Below, one piece after another: positions 1-11,610 of a stretch of 64,000 nucleotides of DNA. The stretch comes from Cyrtodaria siliqua (lineage: Eukaryota; Mollusca; Bivalvia; Adapedonta; Hiatellidae): positions 96,921 through 160,920 of the forward strand of contig JAWPHD010005556.1 of the NCBI GenBank assembly GCA_037043455.1. The letters are read 5' to 3'. Each line of letters starts with the position of its first letter. Position 1 is the stretch's first letter. The notes under the pieces are model-generated. The model was not told where the DNA came from, searched no databases, and saw nothing but the letters and a program-made list of their open reading frames with translations. Position numbers and translations under genes: made by a program.

Positions 1-49
1 GTGTGCTGATCAGGTAGTTTGAATGAAGTTTGAATGAATAGCAGAATTT

Positions 50-310
50 TTTGTTTATTTGAATTGTGTTTTACCTAATTTTTTACATATGTTAGGCCAT
101 ATATGTCGGTCAAATGTTTTTTTGTGGTATAGACAGACCACCATATCTTTCCTGGGTAGAACCAGTACAGTAAAAGTTTATCTCCCGCCACCCGTAAGAC
201 TAAGCATTGACACTTTCTCACTTGACCAGTCATGCTCCCAGTGGATTCGAACCCGCAGCAGTGAGAGGCGGGAAAGTTTTAGCCTTTCATCCCATAAGTC
301 CGGGTTCGCA
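50..310 (-). repeat. tRNA-derived SINE, family 1, minus copy
   Basis: Reading the minus strand there is a tRNA-like B box (GGGTTCGAATCC near 245-256), then a body containing TACTGGTTCTACCCAGGAAAG and an AT/CAA-rich tail. The same body occurs at 8505-8770 (plus) and 9300-9540 (minus). Three diverged copies in 9.5 kb sharing a pol III promoter and a common body show a SINE, not a tRNA gene. The 106-codon plus-strand open frame here is a by-product. Confidence 0.75.
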
Positions 311-429
311 GTGGGGTCACATCCCAGAACGCACTCCGCAATTCCTTACTGGGTTGCAACACTAACCATGCACTCATAATGAATAACGGTAACAGGAAGA
401 GCGAAACCTTTTTTTCTTTCTCGATACTG

Positions 430-625
430 CACACAATTTTGATAACTTAATCATCGCAGCCTCTTTGCTGAGGAAGGGTTTACAGGTTTTTTGTTTACAT
501 CCTCTCCGAAGGATGGCATACTTTCGCAGAACCTTGTCCGAATAAGGTACTGAGGAAGTACATTCGAGCCCGGGACCTCTGGATCAAGAGTCAGTTATGC
601 TGTCCACTCTAACACCACAGCTCCT
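430..625 (-). repeat. tRNA-derived SINE, family 2, minus copy
   Basis: The minus strand reads an A-box-like GTGTTAGAGTGG, a B-box-like GGGCTCGAAT (about 570), and a body ending in CCTTCGGAGAGGATGTAAA. The order head, B box, unrelated body is that of a tRNA-derived SINE. The body differs from family 1. Ends are approximate. Confidence 0.55.
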
Positions 626-1664
626 CTTATGTGAAAGATTTCTTTTTGCACAAAGCTCAGGAGGAGTGGGCTTTAACACCGTTATGATTCAAATTCAAAT
701 TCTTTTATTCCAAGATTTTACATGTGTAAAACAGCTATGGATATAATATATAATGCAAATTCAACTATAAATGGTAATCGTTATGACAAATAAAGGTGGT
801 AGTACAGCGAGAGAAAATGATGATAGTGCAGAGCAGAACTGATAGTTTTCACAAAATAATCTACAGTCAGATAAGAAGGTAGATAGCTATTGTTCATCGG
901 TGTCAGATGGGAGACAACTGAGCATGCATAGACACGTGTATATTTATTTATATACCATGCCGGTCTCCCTCCCTTTAACCATATAGACTATAATACAAAT
1001 AATAGTAACATATTAAATATTGAATTATGGTTAATATTAAGTAATGCATTTAGATCTATAGATGCATGCAAATCAAAATATAACAATATACAACGTAGGT
1101 TCATTTCTTTACGGCATATATAAGACATACATTTAACTAAGCTACATGAAAACCAGTGTTTGCACGGGACTTCGACGAACTGCATATAGATATTTCTTCG
1201 AACAATGTGTAAACAGTTCAACAGTGATTCAGTGATACTGGAGCTACTATTTACAGGTAGGAAATGAATAATCTTACTTCAATGCTTATGTGTTTAACAG
1301 TAAGTTATTATATAATTAGTATCACACGGAAAAGTAGCATAGTTCAACATGCGCCTTATTATATTACACAACATGTACACAGGTGGAGATATAACAGGTA
1401 GGGATAACCCCAGTATTTATACCTTGACACATAATACGAAAACGAAACCTGTGAAAAGGTATTGTCGGGGTTCTTATGTCTTGTGTATAACAATATAGTA
1501 TTACAAAATACACACAATACAGTTAAACATTCATAATGGAAAGAAAGTCATTGCCTTTGTATTGGCGTCATTTAGTTTATGTACTATTGACAGTTCTAGA
1601 ACTTCGTAATTTTACAAAATACACATGATTACAATATATATGTAATATAAACAAAATATGTATG
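626..1664. other. AT-rich DNA, no gene recognised
   Basis: No splice-framed open frame, tandem repeat or transposon end is recognised. The short open frame at 988-1221 (minus) is AT-driven and has no domain signature. Confidence 0.5.
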
Positions 1665-1666
1665 TA

Positions 1667-2085
1667 CACTTCTCAAAACTGCTAACTACACCGCTCACGT
1701 TTTGGGTTATATATATCGATGGGTTGAATGTTTTTCAATAAAATAAAAAGGAAATACCAACTCAATCATTTTTACATCATTTCATTTTATTTTTTTCATG
1801 GGCAATGCTAGAACTAAACCACAATAAGCAATTACAAACGACCCATGTAAACACTAAAGTCACACTTTTATGAACAAGAAATGAAAAGTGTGACTTTAGT
1901 GTTTACATGGGTCGTTTGTAATTGCTTATTGTGGTTTAGTTCTAGCATTGCCCATGAAAAAAATAAAATGAAATGATGTAAAAATGATTGAATTGGTATT
2001 TCCTTTTTATTTTATTGAAAAACATTCAACCCATCGATATATATAACCCAAAACGTAGCGGTGTAGTTAGCAGTTTTGAGAAGTG
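1667..2085. mobile_element. 419-bp foldback MITE with TA duplication
   Basis: Two arms of about 203 bp, nearly identical, are inverted around a loop of about 14 bp (1870-1883). The ends read CACTTCTC and GAGAAGTG, and a TA dinucleotide flanks both sides (1665-1666, 2086-2087), as expected for Tc1/mariner-type non-autonomous elements. No coding capacity. The high arm identity suggests recent insertion or arm conversion. Confidence 0.8.
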
Positions 2086-2163
2086 TATATACGTTTCGTA
2101 CACGTAAACCTGGTCCATCAGGCCCCTTATAGGCAGGTCATTTTAGCCTTAAATATAGCCTAA

Positions 2164-2330
2164 GGTAAAAGAAATTGGCACAGAAATTATTTTTACTGAT
2201 CCTGGTTCGAAACAATATACAAAAAAATATATCCAAAGTCCTCATCTCAAATCACGTGCTAAATATGATTTTTTGGGGTAAAAAGTCAAAAAAGTGGAGA
2301 AAATCACTATTTTCTGGAATAAATTTATAT
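2164..2330 (+). repeat. left terminal inverted repeat of the TAA transposon
   Basis: Pairs with 6950-7114. The best conserved core, AAGTCCTCATCTCAAATCACGTGCTAAATAT (described by its parts: a TCATCTCAAATC block followed by CACGTGC), lies about 80 bp from each tip. The CACGTG E-box palindrome is kept at both ends. Confidence 0.75.
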
Positions 2331-2536
2331 CCATTCAGAATATTAGTAAAACATGTATTTATATATGAAATGTTATTGTTAATAATACATAATATTAAGT
2401 TTAAATGGAAAAAAAGTATAATTATATATCAAAACCTGTTTTTGGGTCCAAAAACTTTTTTTTATTATTTTTTTTTTTTTTTTTTTAATGGTTTTAGGAT
2501 AAGATTAATAAAAAATAGCATAAATTCAAATAAATT

Positions 2537-2690
2537 GTCACTGACATTATTTTAATTGATTATGGTTCCCAAAGATATAGAAAACAATATGTCCAAAATC
2601 CTCCTCTGAAATCACATTCTAAATATAATATTTTTGGGGTAGAAAATAGTAAATATGAAGAAAAATCGCTGATTTTAGGAATACACCAAG
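2537..2690 (+). repeat. second, subterminal copy of the left TIR unit
   Basis: This block repeats the order of motifs in 2186-2330 in direct orientation: a TTGATTATGGTTCC start, a CCTCCTCTGAAATCAC core, TTTTTGGGGTA, then AAAATCGCTGATTTT. It is more diverged than the terminal copy. Related GATTTT...CCCAAAAT stretches also occur at about 6620 and 6800. Arrays of subterminal units often serve as transposase binding sites; that role is inferred. Confidence 0.6.
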
Positions 2691-2968
2691 TATAAAATCA
2701 AAATCTTTTTTTTCTTGTAATCAATTTCCGTACTAACTAAATAATACTTGTTCAAGTCGTTTCTGCATATATATATAATTATATTAGGATTGTTGAGTCA
2801 AGCAACACTTCATGTGTAATCAGTAGACTTCAAAATATAATCTTCTATGTCATAGACATAGAAGGTTAGGTATGTTGATTTATATTGTCTTCTTATCAGT
2901 TTGTATTTTACATGTAGCCAACGGAACTCACTTTAATCACTGTCTATTTCGGGTCGTGCCGAATTCTC

Positions 2969-5900
2969 TTAACTTACTCCTCTAGACAAATTACATGTTG
3001 TACTGCAATCTAATTCCATTTTCTTACAACTACAGCCGGTCATTTTGCATCCTGTTTTGCACGAGCATCTGATCACCTTCAGAAGGAATTCCGGGGCAGG
3101 TGATTTGTCCATTTTAAGTGGCTTCATCGAGTTATTTTGTATTTCCCAGCCCAATTCAACCGGTATTAACCCATCTTTATTACCTTTCCAGTCCTGTATT
3201 TGATACAATACCCGTAGACTGTGATACTTTGCAGCCCCTGATGAAAGGGGTAACATTTTGGGATCTACAACACTTGTGCTTTTGGCAACCTTTTCAGCGA
3301 ATTTATGAACACGTTGTTTGTCCAGTCCTTCTCGCGAATTACTCTTATACAGACACAGTAATGCAGTCTCTCCAGATGCAATAATGTCCTCTTTAGGACT
3401 CACACCACTATTATCTCCCTTGAACACTCGTGCCTTACAGATGAAGGAGGTAGATAAAAAAAAAACAAGTTCGCTTTTCTACATTTTACAGGATACATTG
3501 ATTTATCTTTACCAGGTTCTAAATCTACAGCATTTTAGGAAGAGATCACAGAAAAATGCATGTTGATATAAGATCTCTAGCTTATTCTGCCTCATTTTAC
3601 ACATCATGGGTCTAATCACCACGGGGTTGTATTTTTGTCAAAATGTTGATAGGTGTCAAGCAAACATGAAATCAAAAAATGTTCAAGCTGGTAAATATTT
3701 GTTAAATGTGTTTTGAATTGCAGATATTGGATCAATGAAGAATTTAAGCATAAGTACATGTTGCAAACTATTTTTATCTCTATGCCACAAACAAAAACGT
3801 TACAATGGGACCCTATGGAAAATTAATTGTGGTGTGAGACATTTAGATACTTCGTTTGGTGTTTTGTTGAACATATCTGCAGCCAGATGAAATTTCGAGT
3901 TGTTTTCATACGTTTTTAAAACAGTACCCTTCCCAAGTCCATATATCCTTGATGTTGTGTCGCAGCCAAGAATTGCATGAAGAAACAGTATATTAGAGCA
4001 CACCCAATCTACATCTTGTGTCTTGAATGTTCCATACTGTGCTTTTCCATATATGTACCCGTTTCTTCTGAAGTGTTACGGTATAGTAACACAGCAGTAT
4101 CAACAGATATGTATCATCTCCAACTAATGACGTCTGCGTTGTTAAGGAGTAGGTCACAGCTGTCTTTACCATAAGAAGATCCGCATCGTCTGAAGAGTGT
4201 ACAGTTTCAATACCCGCATTTTGCAACTTATCACTTAGAAGATTAATACATCTTTGTTTGTTTTTCTTGTTTGTGAGGAACTTACTTTTCTTTCCTCTCA
4301 TGATCATTGTCACAGTGATATTAACTTCCGTCACAACGGAACCCCTGTTCGCCTCTGATGTGTTGTGTCTTTAGTACTTGGAACATTGTCATATCCATCA
4401 AATACCACAGTCGCTTTTCCATATTTCCTTGTAACATACTCCACATACACATCACATATTTGACCACAGCTGTTAGATTTTGGCCAAGGAATCCGTTGCA
4501 AAAGGCAACCGCCATCAAGTATATATTTCATTTCACCAGTGGGTCTTTCACTGTGGTTTTACTTTATCTGGTATAGCTTCTGCCAATGCTGGCTTATCAG
4601 CCTCTCTCAGCAAGTGCTGGGTTTCAAATATTGCTGGAGGGTAAGTGCATAACTCATAAGAGAATAGCGAATCCAGTTTGTCTTCTGGGAGTGATTCTTG
4701 CCGCAGAAACATGCCGTTGAAATAATAGTTGCGAGTCTACCTTGACAACGTCATCGCCTATTTTCAAACCAGCCGTATCCGACATTGTTTTTACTTGATA
4801 TTTTTGCTTGAAAGCAAAATCCATAACAGTGCTTTCAGCCATTTTGTCTAGAATCTTGAACCCAACAGCTTTCGCATCATCTACATTGACAGAATCATCA
4901 GAAACAACTCCACTCGATATACTTTTTAGCTCAGGATCCTTATTAAAGGGGTTTCTTTCACTGAGATATTCTATTAGAATGTTCGTATCTTTCTTGTCTC
5001 TCTGTTGCCATGCGTTTGAATATCTTTATGCTGGTCATTGATGATGAATTCTGTTCCTGATACATATCTGTGTTGATTTCTGAGCAAGCGGGGCGAGAAA
5101 GTTCCCACAGCGTCCTCTGTGTTTGTCATTCCCCTTCCCCGTGTTAGTCCACCAGTTGTTTTCAAACTTCTCATGAGCATTTGTTCTATGACTAAATCAG
5201 TCAAGAGCCCTGCCCAAAATCGATCGCTTTGTCTTAGTACATGATACCCCTCCATAAAGTACCTGTACACATCAGGACTACTTGTTTCTAATGCTAGCAT
5301 GTTTGCAAGGTAAACGTGTGCCGACCGCATATAAGTTGTGGCCAGATGCTGTGAAATAGGGTAACATATCTAATACTGCCTTTAAATGGAGCTTCAGTTG
5401 CCAGATCGTTCTGCCTTAAAAAATCATATCAACCTTCTCCATGTATTTAAGCCACAATCTTGATGTGCGACTTTGTTTTAAGTTACTACGGTGCGTATAT
5501 ACTCTCTCTTTTATGCGCTCTACTACAGCAGATGAACATGCAGATTCAACATCGAACTCACCTGCAAGAACAAACACAGTCAATGCACACTCGATATCAT
5601 TGTCAATGCCTATTCATTCATGTATACATGTTTCTTCAGCAAACAATTCTGCTGTCTCGATTAGGTGATTTTCCGTGTCCACAGATACGTCAACTTGCTC
5701 GTCAGTTTTGTTTCCAGTCCAACATTACATGTCTCATCATTTTCCGAACCACCATTGAACTCAGCTCCGTCATATGTTTCGTAACCTTCAGTTTCACCAC
5801 TCGGTTTGTTTTTACGTATGTCAATATTAGAGACTTCGGCGGCCATTAACGAATACAGAGCCATATCTACAAGGTTTTGGCCTCTAACTGCTCGTGATAT

Positions 5901-6145
5901 GGCTTTGCCTGTTAGCATGTGCATAACAGCATTATCCACATATATTTTTTCTAGCAGTTCTGTTAACCCCGAGTCTGTCATTTTATGACCAATACAGCCT
6001 AGGAAACTCATTTCCATGTGCAGTCCTCCCAATCTGAGCACAATGTGTCGCAGGTCGCTGTTACTAGGTTCTGATAGAAAGATGTTCAGGGCTTTCCACC
6101 ATAGAGGTTGGTCAAATGTGAGGATTGGCGTTACCTCGTATTTCT
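2969..6145 (-). pseudogene. broken nuclease-like + CXC-domain gene inside the transposon
   Basis: Minus-strand coding pieces read in order: 6145-5661 (FDQPLWWKALNIF, then RLGGLHMEMSFLGCIGH), 5330-4974 (FWAGLLTDLVIEQMLMRSLK), 4842-4654, 4531-4331 (ATVVFDGYDNVPSTKD), 4334-3993 (DADLLMVKTAV, VGDDTYLLILL), 4003-3800 (FLHAILGCDTTSRIYGLGKG) and 3427-2969. The last piece ends in a Cys cluster (CSCKTGCKMTGCSCKK) like a tesmin/TSO1 CXC zinc domain. The acidic motifs and the GCDTTS...GLGKG stretch resemble PIN/FEN1-type nucleases; that is an inference. The second motif reads DDTYLL where an acidic residue would be expected. Frames change between pieces. A 3' splice site is plausible at about 6145. The overall pattern recalls uncharacterised proteins repeated in invertebrate genomes. 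The gene is dead or heavily interrupted. Confidence 0.6.
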
Positions 6146-6949
6146 AGGCCTGGTCATTTATAAAATGCAATGTTGAGTAGATACAAATTTCATCACTCGG
6201 GCTAATACGTGTTGCTTCACATTTATAACAACAATCTTAATTAAGTAGAACACAGATCTGTTACTACCTTTAAAATTATGTTTTATTTCAAGATCAAACA
6301 TATACATACTTGTCATCTATGTAACTGTATAACAAGCTCCATCAAGTGTGTATTAGTTCACTGAATTGGTATTTACCTCAGTACCAAAACACGTGTTGTC
6401 AAAAAGAGCGGCAAACTTTTAAGGGAAGGTACTCTATCAAATCAAACACATTTTAATTAAGGGAGATTATCTGAAATATTTTACCTACAAATCTACTGTT
6501 ATGACCAATCTAAAACATTTAGTGAGATCAAACAAGTAGATCTATTATAAAAAGTTGGATATCTTACTTAATTTAACATTTAAAATACGTAAATATCATT
6601 ATAAAATTATGTTCCCAAAAGTCGTTGATTTTTTCCAATTTTTCTTATTCTTTCAACCTCAAAATAAGTACACTTTCAACTTGAGTTGTGAATTGTATTT
6701 TAGATATCTGATAGAGAACAACATAAATAGTAAAATACAAAAACAAAAATATGATATTTACACACATATTTAATTTAAGTATTTTATCTCCAAAAATCGG
6801 TGATTTTATCACTATTTTCACCATTTTATCCCAAAATTGAGAGTCTGTCTATTTCTTTGGTGAAATTGATCATACATTCTGATTGTCTTCTCTATTACAA
6901 GCATTATTTACTATATAACTGTATTTTTTATTGTTTAATTATATTTTTT

Positions 6950-7114
6950 TTTAATTATTCCCAAAAAAGGTGATTTTTTCATTATTTTACATCTTTTTGC
7001 CCCAAAATAACATATTTAGCACGTGATTTGAGATGAGGACTTTGGATATATTTTTTTCCATAATTTTTGGAACCAAAATCAGTTAAAACCATTTCTGTGC
7101 CAATTTCTTTTACC
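6950..7114 (-). repeat. right terminal inverted repeat of the TAA transposon
   Basis: Complement of the left end. It reads TTTCTGTGCCAATTTCTTT then TACC at the tip (7114), followed by the TAA duplication. The core with CACGTG lies at about 7021. Confidence 0.75.
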
Positions 7115-7117
7115 TAA

Positions 7118-7379
7118 AAGTATATTTTTACTGCTCTATTATATGTATTTAGATGGATGTGTCACTGTGTGCATATGGTGGCGGAAGTATCGATTAGGGA
7201 TTAGGCGTCCAGTAATTGACAAAAAAACTTTACCCCAAAATTGTGTAACAGATTTCTATTTAACGCATAGAAATAAACATGATTATTCCGGATATCCCAG
7301 TCAGGAAATACACTTGTGAAAATAAGCACATACACAAATTAACATATTTATATCAAAACTGAACCGAACTTTCCAGATT
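7118..7379. other. short interval, no feature recognised
   Basis: AT-rich, without a recognisable gene, tandem repeat or terminal repeat. Confidence 0.4.
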
Positions 7380-7525
7380 TTTTAGTTATGGCCCTTGATT
7401 TAGTTAAAAATGCTGTATTTTGCCCAAAACTTTCAAAAAAACGTAAATTGCAGTCACTCGCTTCATTGATGTTATAAGAGCCATGTTAGCCAAAGGCTCT
7501 CTTGGGCCTGTTGTTTTACTGATTA
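7380..7525 (-). repeat. fragment of the AGAGGCCCAAGAGGGCC repeat family
   Basis: The minus strand matches the start of the long copy at 57181-57330: AAGAGGCCC-type lead, ATCAATGAAGCGA, TTTTTAACTAAATCAAG, then GCCATAACT. This is a truncated antisense copy of an interspersed repeat with at least four representatives in the window. Confidence 0.65.
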
Positions 7526-7761
7526 AAATCAGCCGATGATTGATCAGTTACATCCCTGCTGATTGTAACCGATGATCGATTGCATCTTTCAACCGATTGT
7601 CCATCACTATCATCAAGTATGAAATTATTTTAAAAAATCATGGATAAAATACATAATTAAATAATCAATCTAATTACCTCATGCTTGTAAAAAACAAAAC
7701 TATGTTGAAAAATATATTTATATAATGGGCATAAATAGCGTGTTTTATTTGTTAACTCCAG

Positions 7762-7848
7762 GTTGTGTCAACCGTCGCATTTAACAGCAGAGATGAACAT
7801 TTGCGAGATGGGTATTTGAGACCACAATGCAGATGCAGTTTGCACAAG
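7762..7848 (+). CDS. candidate internal exon, unknown protein
   Basis: A good acceptor (pyrimidine-rich, ending AACTCCAG at 7761) is followed by 87 bp, exactly 29 open codons, then CACAAG and a GTACAT donor. The translation starts VVSTVAFNSRDEHLRDGYL and ends PQCRCSLHK. Phase is 0 at both ends. The base composition is richer than its surroundings. No family is recognised. A possible continuation lies at 8000-8210. Without transcripts this remains a candidate. Confidence 0.3.
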
Positions 7849-7959
7849 GTACATATTTTAAAGTGATATAATGTTATATAATGTAATATAATGTTAGAGA
7901 ACAAAATTATTATGTCGCTGGTGGAACACTTTTGAAGCTCTACATCCCTGTATATTCTA

Positions 7960-8215
7960 CAGCTAAGTAGTAGGTCTAAAAGACTTTTGTTTTGTAGTGT
8001 GGAATTGTAAAACAGGGATGGGGTACAAGAACATGGATGGCGTACACATTATGCCTGCCCTCATCATAGTATTGTCTACTTCTCTGTCAAGGTGTGGGAC
8101 GCCCACATCGCTCACCAAGCATGCTGCCACCATCACTGTGTCAATTCTGTTTTTCGGGGATGGGAGTTTGGCTGTGTGCGCAAGTAACAGCAAACAAACT
8201 ACAGTTTTCTATAAA
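7960..8215. other. open, coding-like stretch of unknown origin
   Basis: This block is less AT-rich than its neighbours and is open in one frame on each strand. The plus frame begins after a TTTTGTTTTGTAG acceptor-like site (about 7997) and reads WNCKTGMGYKNMDG. The minus frame reads RIDTVMVAACLVSDVGVPH. I cannot tell which is real, if either. It could be an exon following 7762-7848 or a decayed repeat. Confidence 0.25.
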
Positions 8216-8504
8216 CTAGTATGCATTTATTTTTGTGGCATAACAATTTTAAACACTGACCAGAATAGTGCGTGTGTATTCCTAAGGTATCTTCGCCAGA
8301 TACGGGCAAAGTATGGTCTGGAATAGTGTGTGCGCATGGTTTAATATGGTGCATTTTATTGTATGTGGGGACCTCGATAACTGGTCAGATAGGAAATACT
8401 TTAAAGTATTTTGATTCTAATAAGGTCCGGATTTATGATTCCAGTTTTACAAAAACGTCATGCTTACCATTACACTATCACCTACAGACTAGAGAATAAA
8501 TTAG

Positions 8505-8770
8505 GCGTCTCCGTGGCCGAATGGTTAACAACGTTGCGTTGTAAACCTTCGCCTCTCCCCGCTGCGGGTTTGAATCCCACTGGGAGCTCGACTTGTAAGT
8601 AAGGAAGTGTCGATTCTTACGGATGGCGGGAGTTGTACAGTACTGGTTCTACCCAGGAAAGGTGAGTGGTCTTCCTCCACCACATAAAATCGACCGTCAT
8701 ATATAACCTTGCATATGTTGAAAATGACGTGAAACACAATACAAACAAACAAACAAACAAACAAACAATA
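8505..8770 (+). repeat. tRNA-derived SINE, family 1, plus copy
   Basis: The head reads CCGTGGCCGAATGGTTAAC (A box, tRNA-Leu/Ser-like) and GGGTTTGAATCCCA (B box). The body has the shared TACTGGTTCTACCCAGGAAAG, and the tail is a CAAA tetranucleotide run (about 8740-8768). This is the best preserved of the three family-1 copies. Confidence 0.85.
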
Positions 8771-9299
8771 ATTAGTTGTGTATCCCTTACTATATAATAG
8801 GAAAACAATGAATGTAATATTATTATATTCCTCAACATTCAGTTCAAAGCATTTAAAATGTCCAGTGCACAGCATCTAAAGGCTGAATATACTCGCCATC
8901 GTTAACATTAAAATCACTTCGGAAAATAGGTGCGTATACCATGTATACTGAGATAGGTGTCTCATTGTATGCCAGCATATTCCCATGTTTCCTGTGCATG
9001 CACAATGTATGGACCACACACTTTCAGAATTTCCGTATTTATCTATGCACATGCCTTTTATTCTGTCATACTGAAAATTGTTTACATTTTACTAAATCTG
9101 TTTAGTAGTATTGTATTAGACTGTACAACAGAAGTAGTACGCAAAACAAACTTAAATTGTTGGATTAATGTTTCAGATTGTGTACAATCATGTAAATGAA
9201 CTCTTCTACCAGAGATGGAGATTTCCACCCGAGATGGGGATGTTGAGAGACCGTTTTGAAGCTGCATGTTGTTGTCTCTAGAGTAAATATTTTTAGTTT
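8771..9299. other. no gene recognised
   Basis: Short open frames only; none has splice sites, domain motifs or composition that would support a gene. Confidence 0.4.
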
Positions 9300-9540
9300 T
9301 ATTTATTTGAATGGCGTTTTAAGCCATTTTGAACTCGTTAGGCCATTTAGGATGGTCGATTTTTTTATGTTAGAGGCAGACCGCCTCATTTTTTCTGAGT
9401 AGAACTAGTACTGTATACCTCCCGCCATCCGTAAGAATCAACACTTTCTCATTTGACAAGTTGAGCTCCCAGTGGAATTCGAACCTGCAGCGGTGAGAGG
9501 CGAGAAAGTTTTAGTCGCGTCATTATCCCGGCCATGGATG
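9300..9540 (-). repeat. tRNA-derived SINE, family 1, minus copy
   Basis: Minus strand: CTCTCACCGCTGCAGGTTCGAATTCC (B box about 9475-9490), GGGAGCTCAACTTGTC, then the shared body (AGTACTAGTTCTACTCAG) and a degraded tail. More diverged than the copy at 8505. Confidence 0.75.
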
Positions 9541-10343
9541 CGCTACATATATTTGCTAGGCTAGTGTGCTTATAAGGGCCAGAAAAGCTAAATTAAGAGA
9601 CGATGCATTGTCCGTTGTCATCTGTTACTTTATTCTTGTAATTATGCCCCGTCAATATATTGGGTGTGGAGCCTAGCGGTATATAGTGTTGCCCTTGTCA
9701 GTCTATCTTGTCCGGACTACAGTTACTAAACGTTTCAACAGATTCACTTGATACTTGTTATGAAGAATCATCAGTATGACTGATACCTTACATTAGGGAC
9801 ATTAATGTACACAGGTGCATTTCTAGTTTCAAATATCATAACATGAAACTTACTGTGGAAGCATCTCAGTATGTCTTAGTAAAACTCTTGACATCGTTGC
9901 CTGGATACTGTTGGTGTTTTCTTTCAGTAAGCATGTAATGCATTTCTGACAGTATCAATATTTGACTCTAGATTAAACAAAAAGAAAAGAAATATGGTAC
10001 AGTGAAACAATGAGCTATGATTGTCACAGCTACAGGTAAACCAGAATCAAGTAGCGGTAGATTAATAAGTAGAATTTATTAAATTATGACTATATAGCTC
10101 TGTAATTGTTCGATCTTATATCAACATCTTGCAAGTATGCCGATGGTTGAATAGATATAACTACAAATAAGTATACATAATTTAAAATTTATACAGCGAC
10201 AGAAATTACTTTGCATCACTAAAGTGGCTTTTAAATGTTACTTTTTAAACGGAAATAAACCCATTAAAAGAATACAATTTTTTATGCGTATACATGAGCT
10301 CCTGTGATTACTCATTTTGTGTGTGTTTTGTTTGCCTTTTCAG
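9541..10343. other. no gene recognised
   Basis: AT-rich sequence with no tandem structure or transposon ends that I can identify. Confidence 0.4.
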
Positions 10344-10344
10344 A

Positions 10345-10424
10345 ATGACGGTTCATCATCCAATGACACCATCTAAAGTTTGGGAGCTATGTCAAGCTCA
10401 CCACTACCCGCACCTCCAGATCTA
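10345..10424 (+). other. possible terminal exon
   Basis: A strong acceptor (TGTGTTTTGTTTGCCTTTTCAG, described as a long T/G-rich tract ending CAG at 10343) precedes short open frames. One gives NDGSSSNDTI then stop, which is compatible with phase 0 of the 7762-7848 exon. Another gives 24 codons starting MTVHHPMTPSK. Evidence is limited to the splice signal. Confidence 0.2.
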
Positions 10425-10663
10425 AGCTGCTTGCTTGATACACATTTACCGAGTGTTGCCCGATTGTTATTTAACGTAGCACAGCACCTTACATGTACTT
10501 GGAAAGACTTGACAGAACATTGTTAACAAGCTATATTTTGGTTGATGGAAGCCAGCCACAGATTTACCGTTTTTATACTGGGCAAAACACAATGTTGGAA
10601 GATTCTTTTAGTTTTAGAAGTACATGATGAGGAGATGTTATAAAGTGTGGAATACTTTTTATG

Positions 10664-11040
10664 CCCCCACAGGGCGGCATATAGTAGTCGCACCGTCCGT
10701 CCGTACAATCGTGTCCGATCAATAACTCTGACATTCCTAAACTGATTTTCAAATAACTTGGCACAAGTGCTCACCACAACAAGACGGCATGTAGCGCGCA
10801 AAATCCAGGTCCATGGCTCCAAGGTCAATGCCACACTTAGAGGTCAAATATCAAAACGAAGTGCTTTCCTGTCCGGTTAATAACTCTGACATTCATGGAC
10901 GGATTTTCAAATAACTTGGCACAATTGCTCACCACAACAAGACAAAGTGACACGCGCAAATCCAGGTCCGTGTTTCCAAGGTCAAGGTAACACTGATTTA
11001 GAGGTCAATGGTCAAAACCACTTTGGGGGCATTTCACTTA
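10664..11040 (-). mobile_element. short copy of the DR1-motif repeat element
   Basis: Bounded by ATGCCCCCA-type inverted ends (10661, 11038). The minus strand reads two units of about 140 bp, each with GGTCAAGG-type blocks, CAAGTGCTCACC reversed, TTATTTGAAAATCC, and GACATTC...ACCGGAC. The distal end carries GTACGGACGGACGG followed by GTGCGACTACTATATG. The expanded relative is at 30690-32060. Confidence 0.65.
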
Positions 11041-11610
11041 CAGAGACTTTCTTGTTTCTTAAATATGCTTGACTTTATTTCACTTAGATTTTGCCCGTCA
11101 TTTACATTGTGGTTTTATATTGAAGCTTTTGATATAAAGTCCATTACTGCGATATAAAAACTTACTTGAGGCCATACAGCTTTTATATACTTCATACATG
11201 GTTACATCTATATGACAGCAACGGGTTCCTACTATTAGAAGGTCAATATGAATGACCTTAAACTGTTTTGTTCATTTAATCCATTTCTCACACATATTTG
11301 CCATACAGCTTTTAACCTTTAAATAAACTCAACTGATACACACACATATATATGATAGCAAAATCAGGCCACGAAAATTCCACCCGTTCTCTCGCCATGA
11401 CGAGTGCTTATTGATGCAGGATGAGTAGAAATTCAGATAAATTCTTTAATTTATCAATTTGACCATTCAAATATTACGTAGGACAAGTAACACAGAAACA
11501 AGTTCGGAATGGTCGGACGCAGTTTGCAGCATCAGATCAGTCAGTTGCGCATGCGTGAGTTGCTCCTCATCAGTTGGTTGACATATGATGCTGAGGTTAT
11601 ACTGCTTACA
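11041..11610. other. no gene recognised
   Basis: AT-rich interval. No coding or repeat structure is seen beyond simple runs. Confidence 0.4.

Larger units (their letters stand above)
2164..7114 (-). mobile_element. 4.95-kb DNA transposon, TAA target duplication
   Basis: Terminal inverted repeats begin GGTAAAAGAAATTGGC at 2164 and end with the complement at 7114. Imperfect similarity continues for about 160 bp inward. TAA flanks both ends (2161-2163, 7115-7117), giving a 3-bp duplication. Inside lies a broken minus-strand gene (2969-6145). TWA duplications are typical of PIF/Harbinger elements, but no Harbinger transposase was recognised. The element is therefore either an unusual family or a non-autonomous carrier of a captured gene. 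Confidence 0.8.

Noticed and set aside
59..379. 106-codon open frame
   Set aside because: Reads through an antisense SINE; no protein features.
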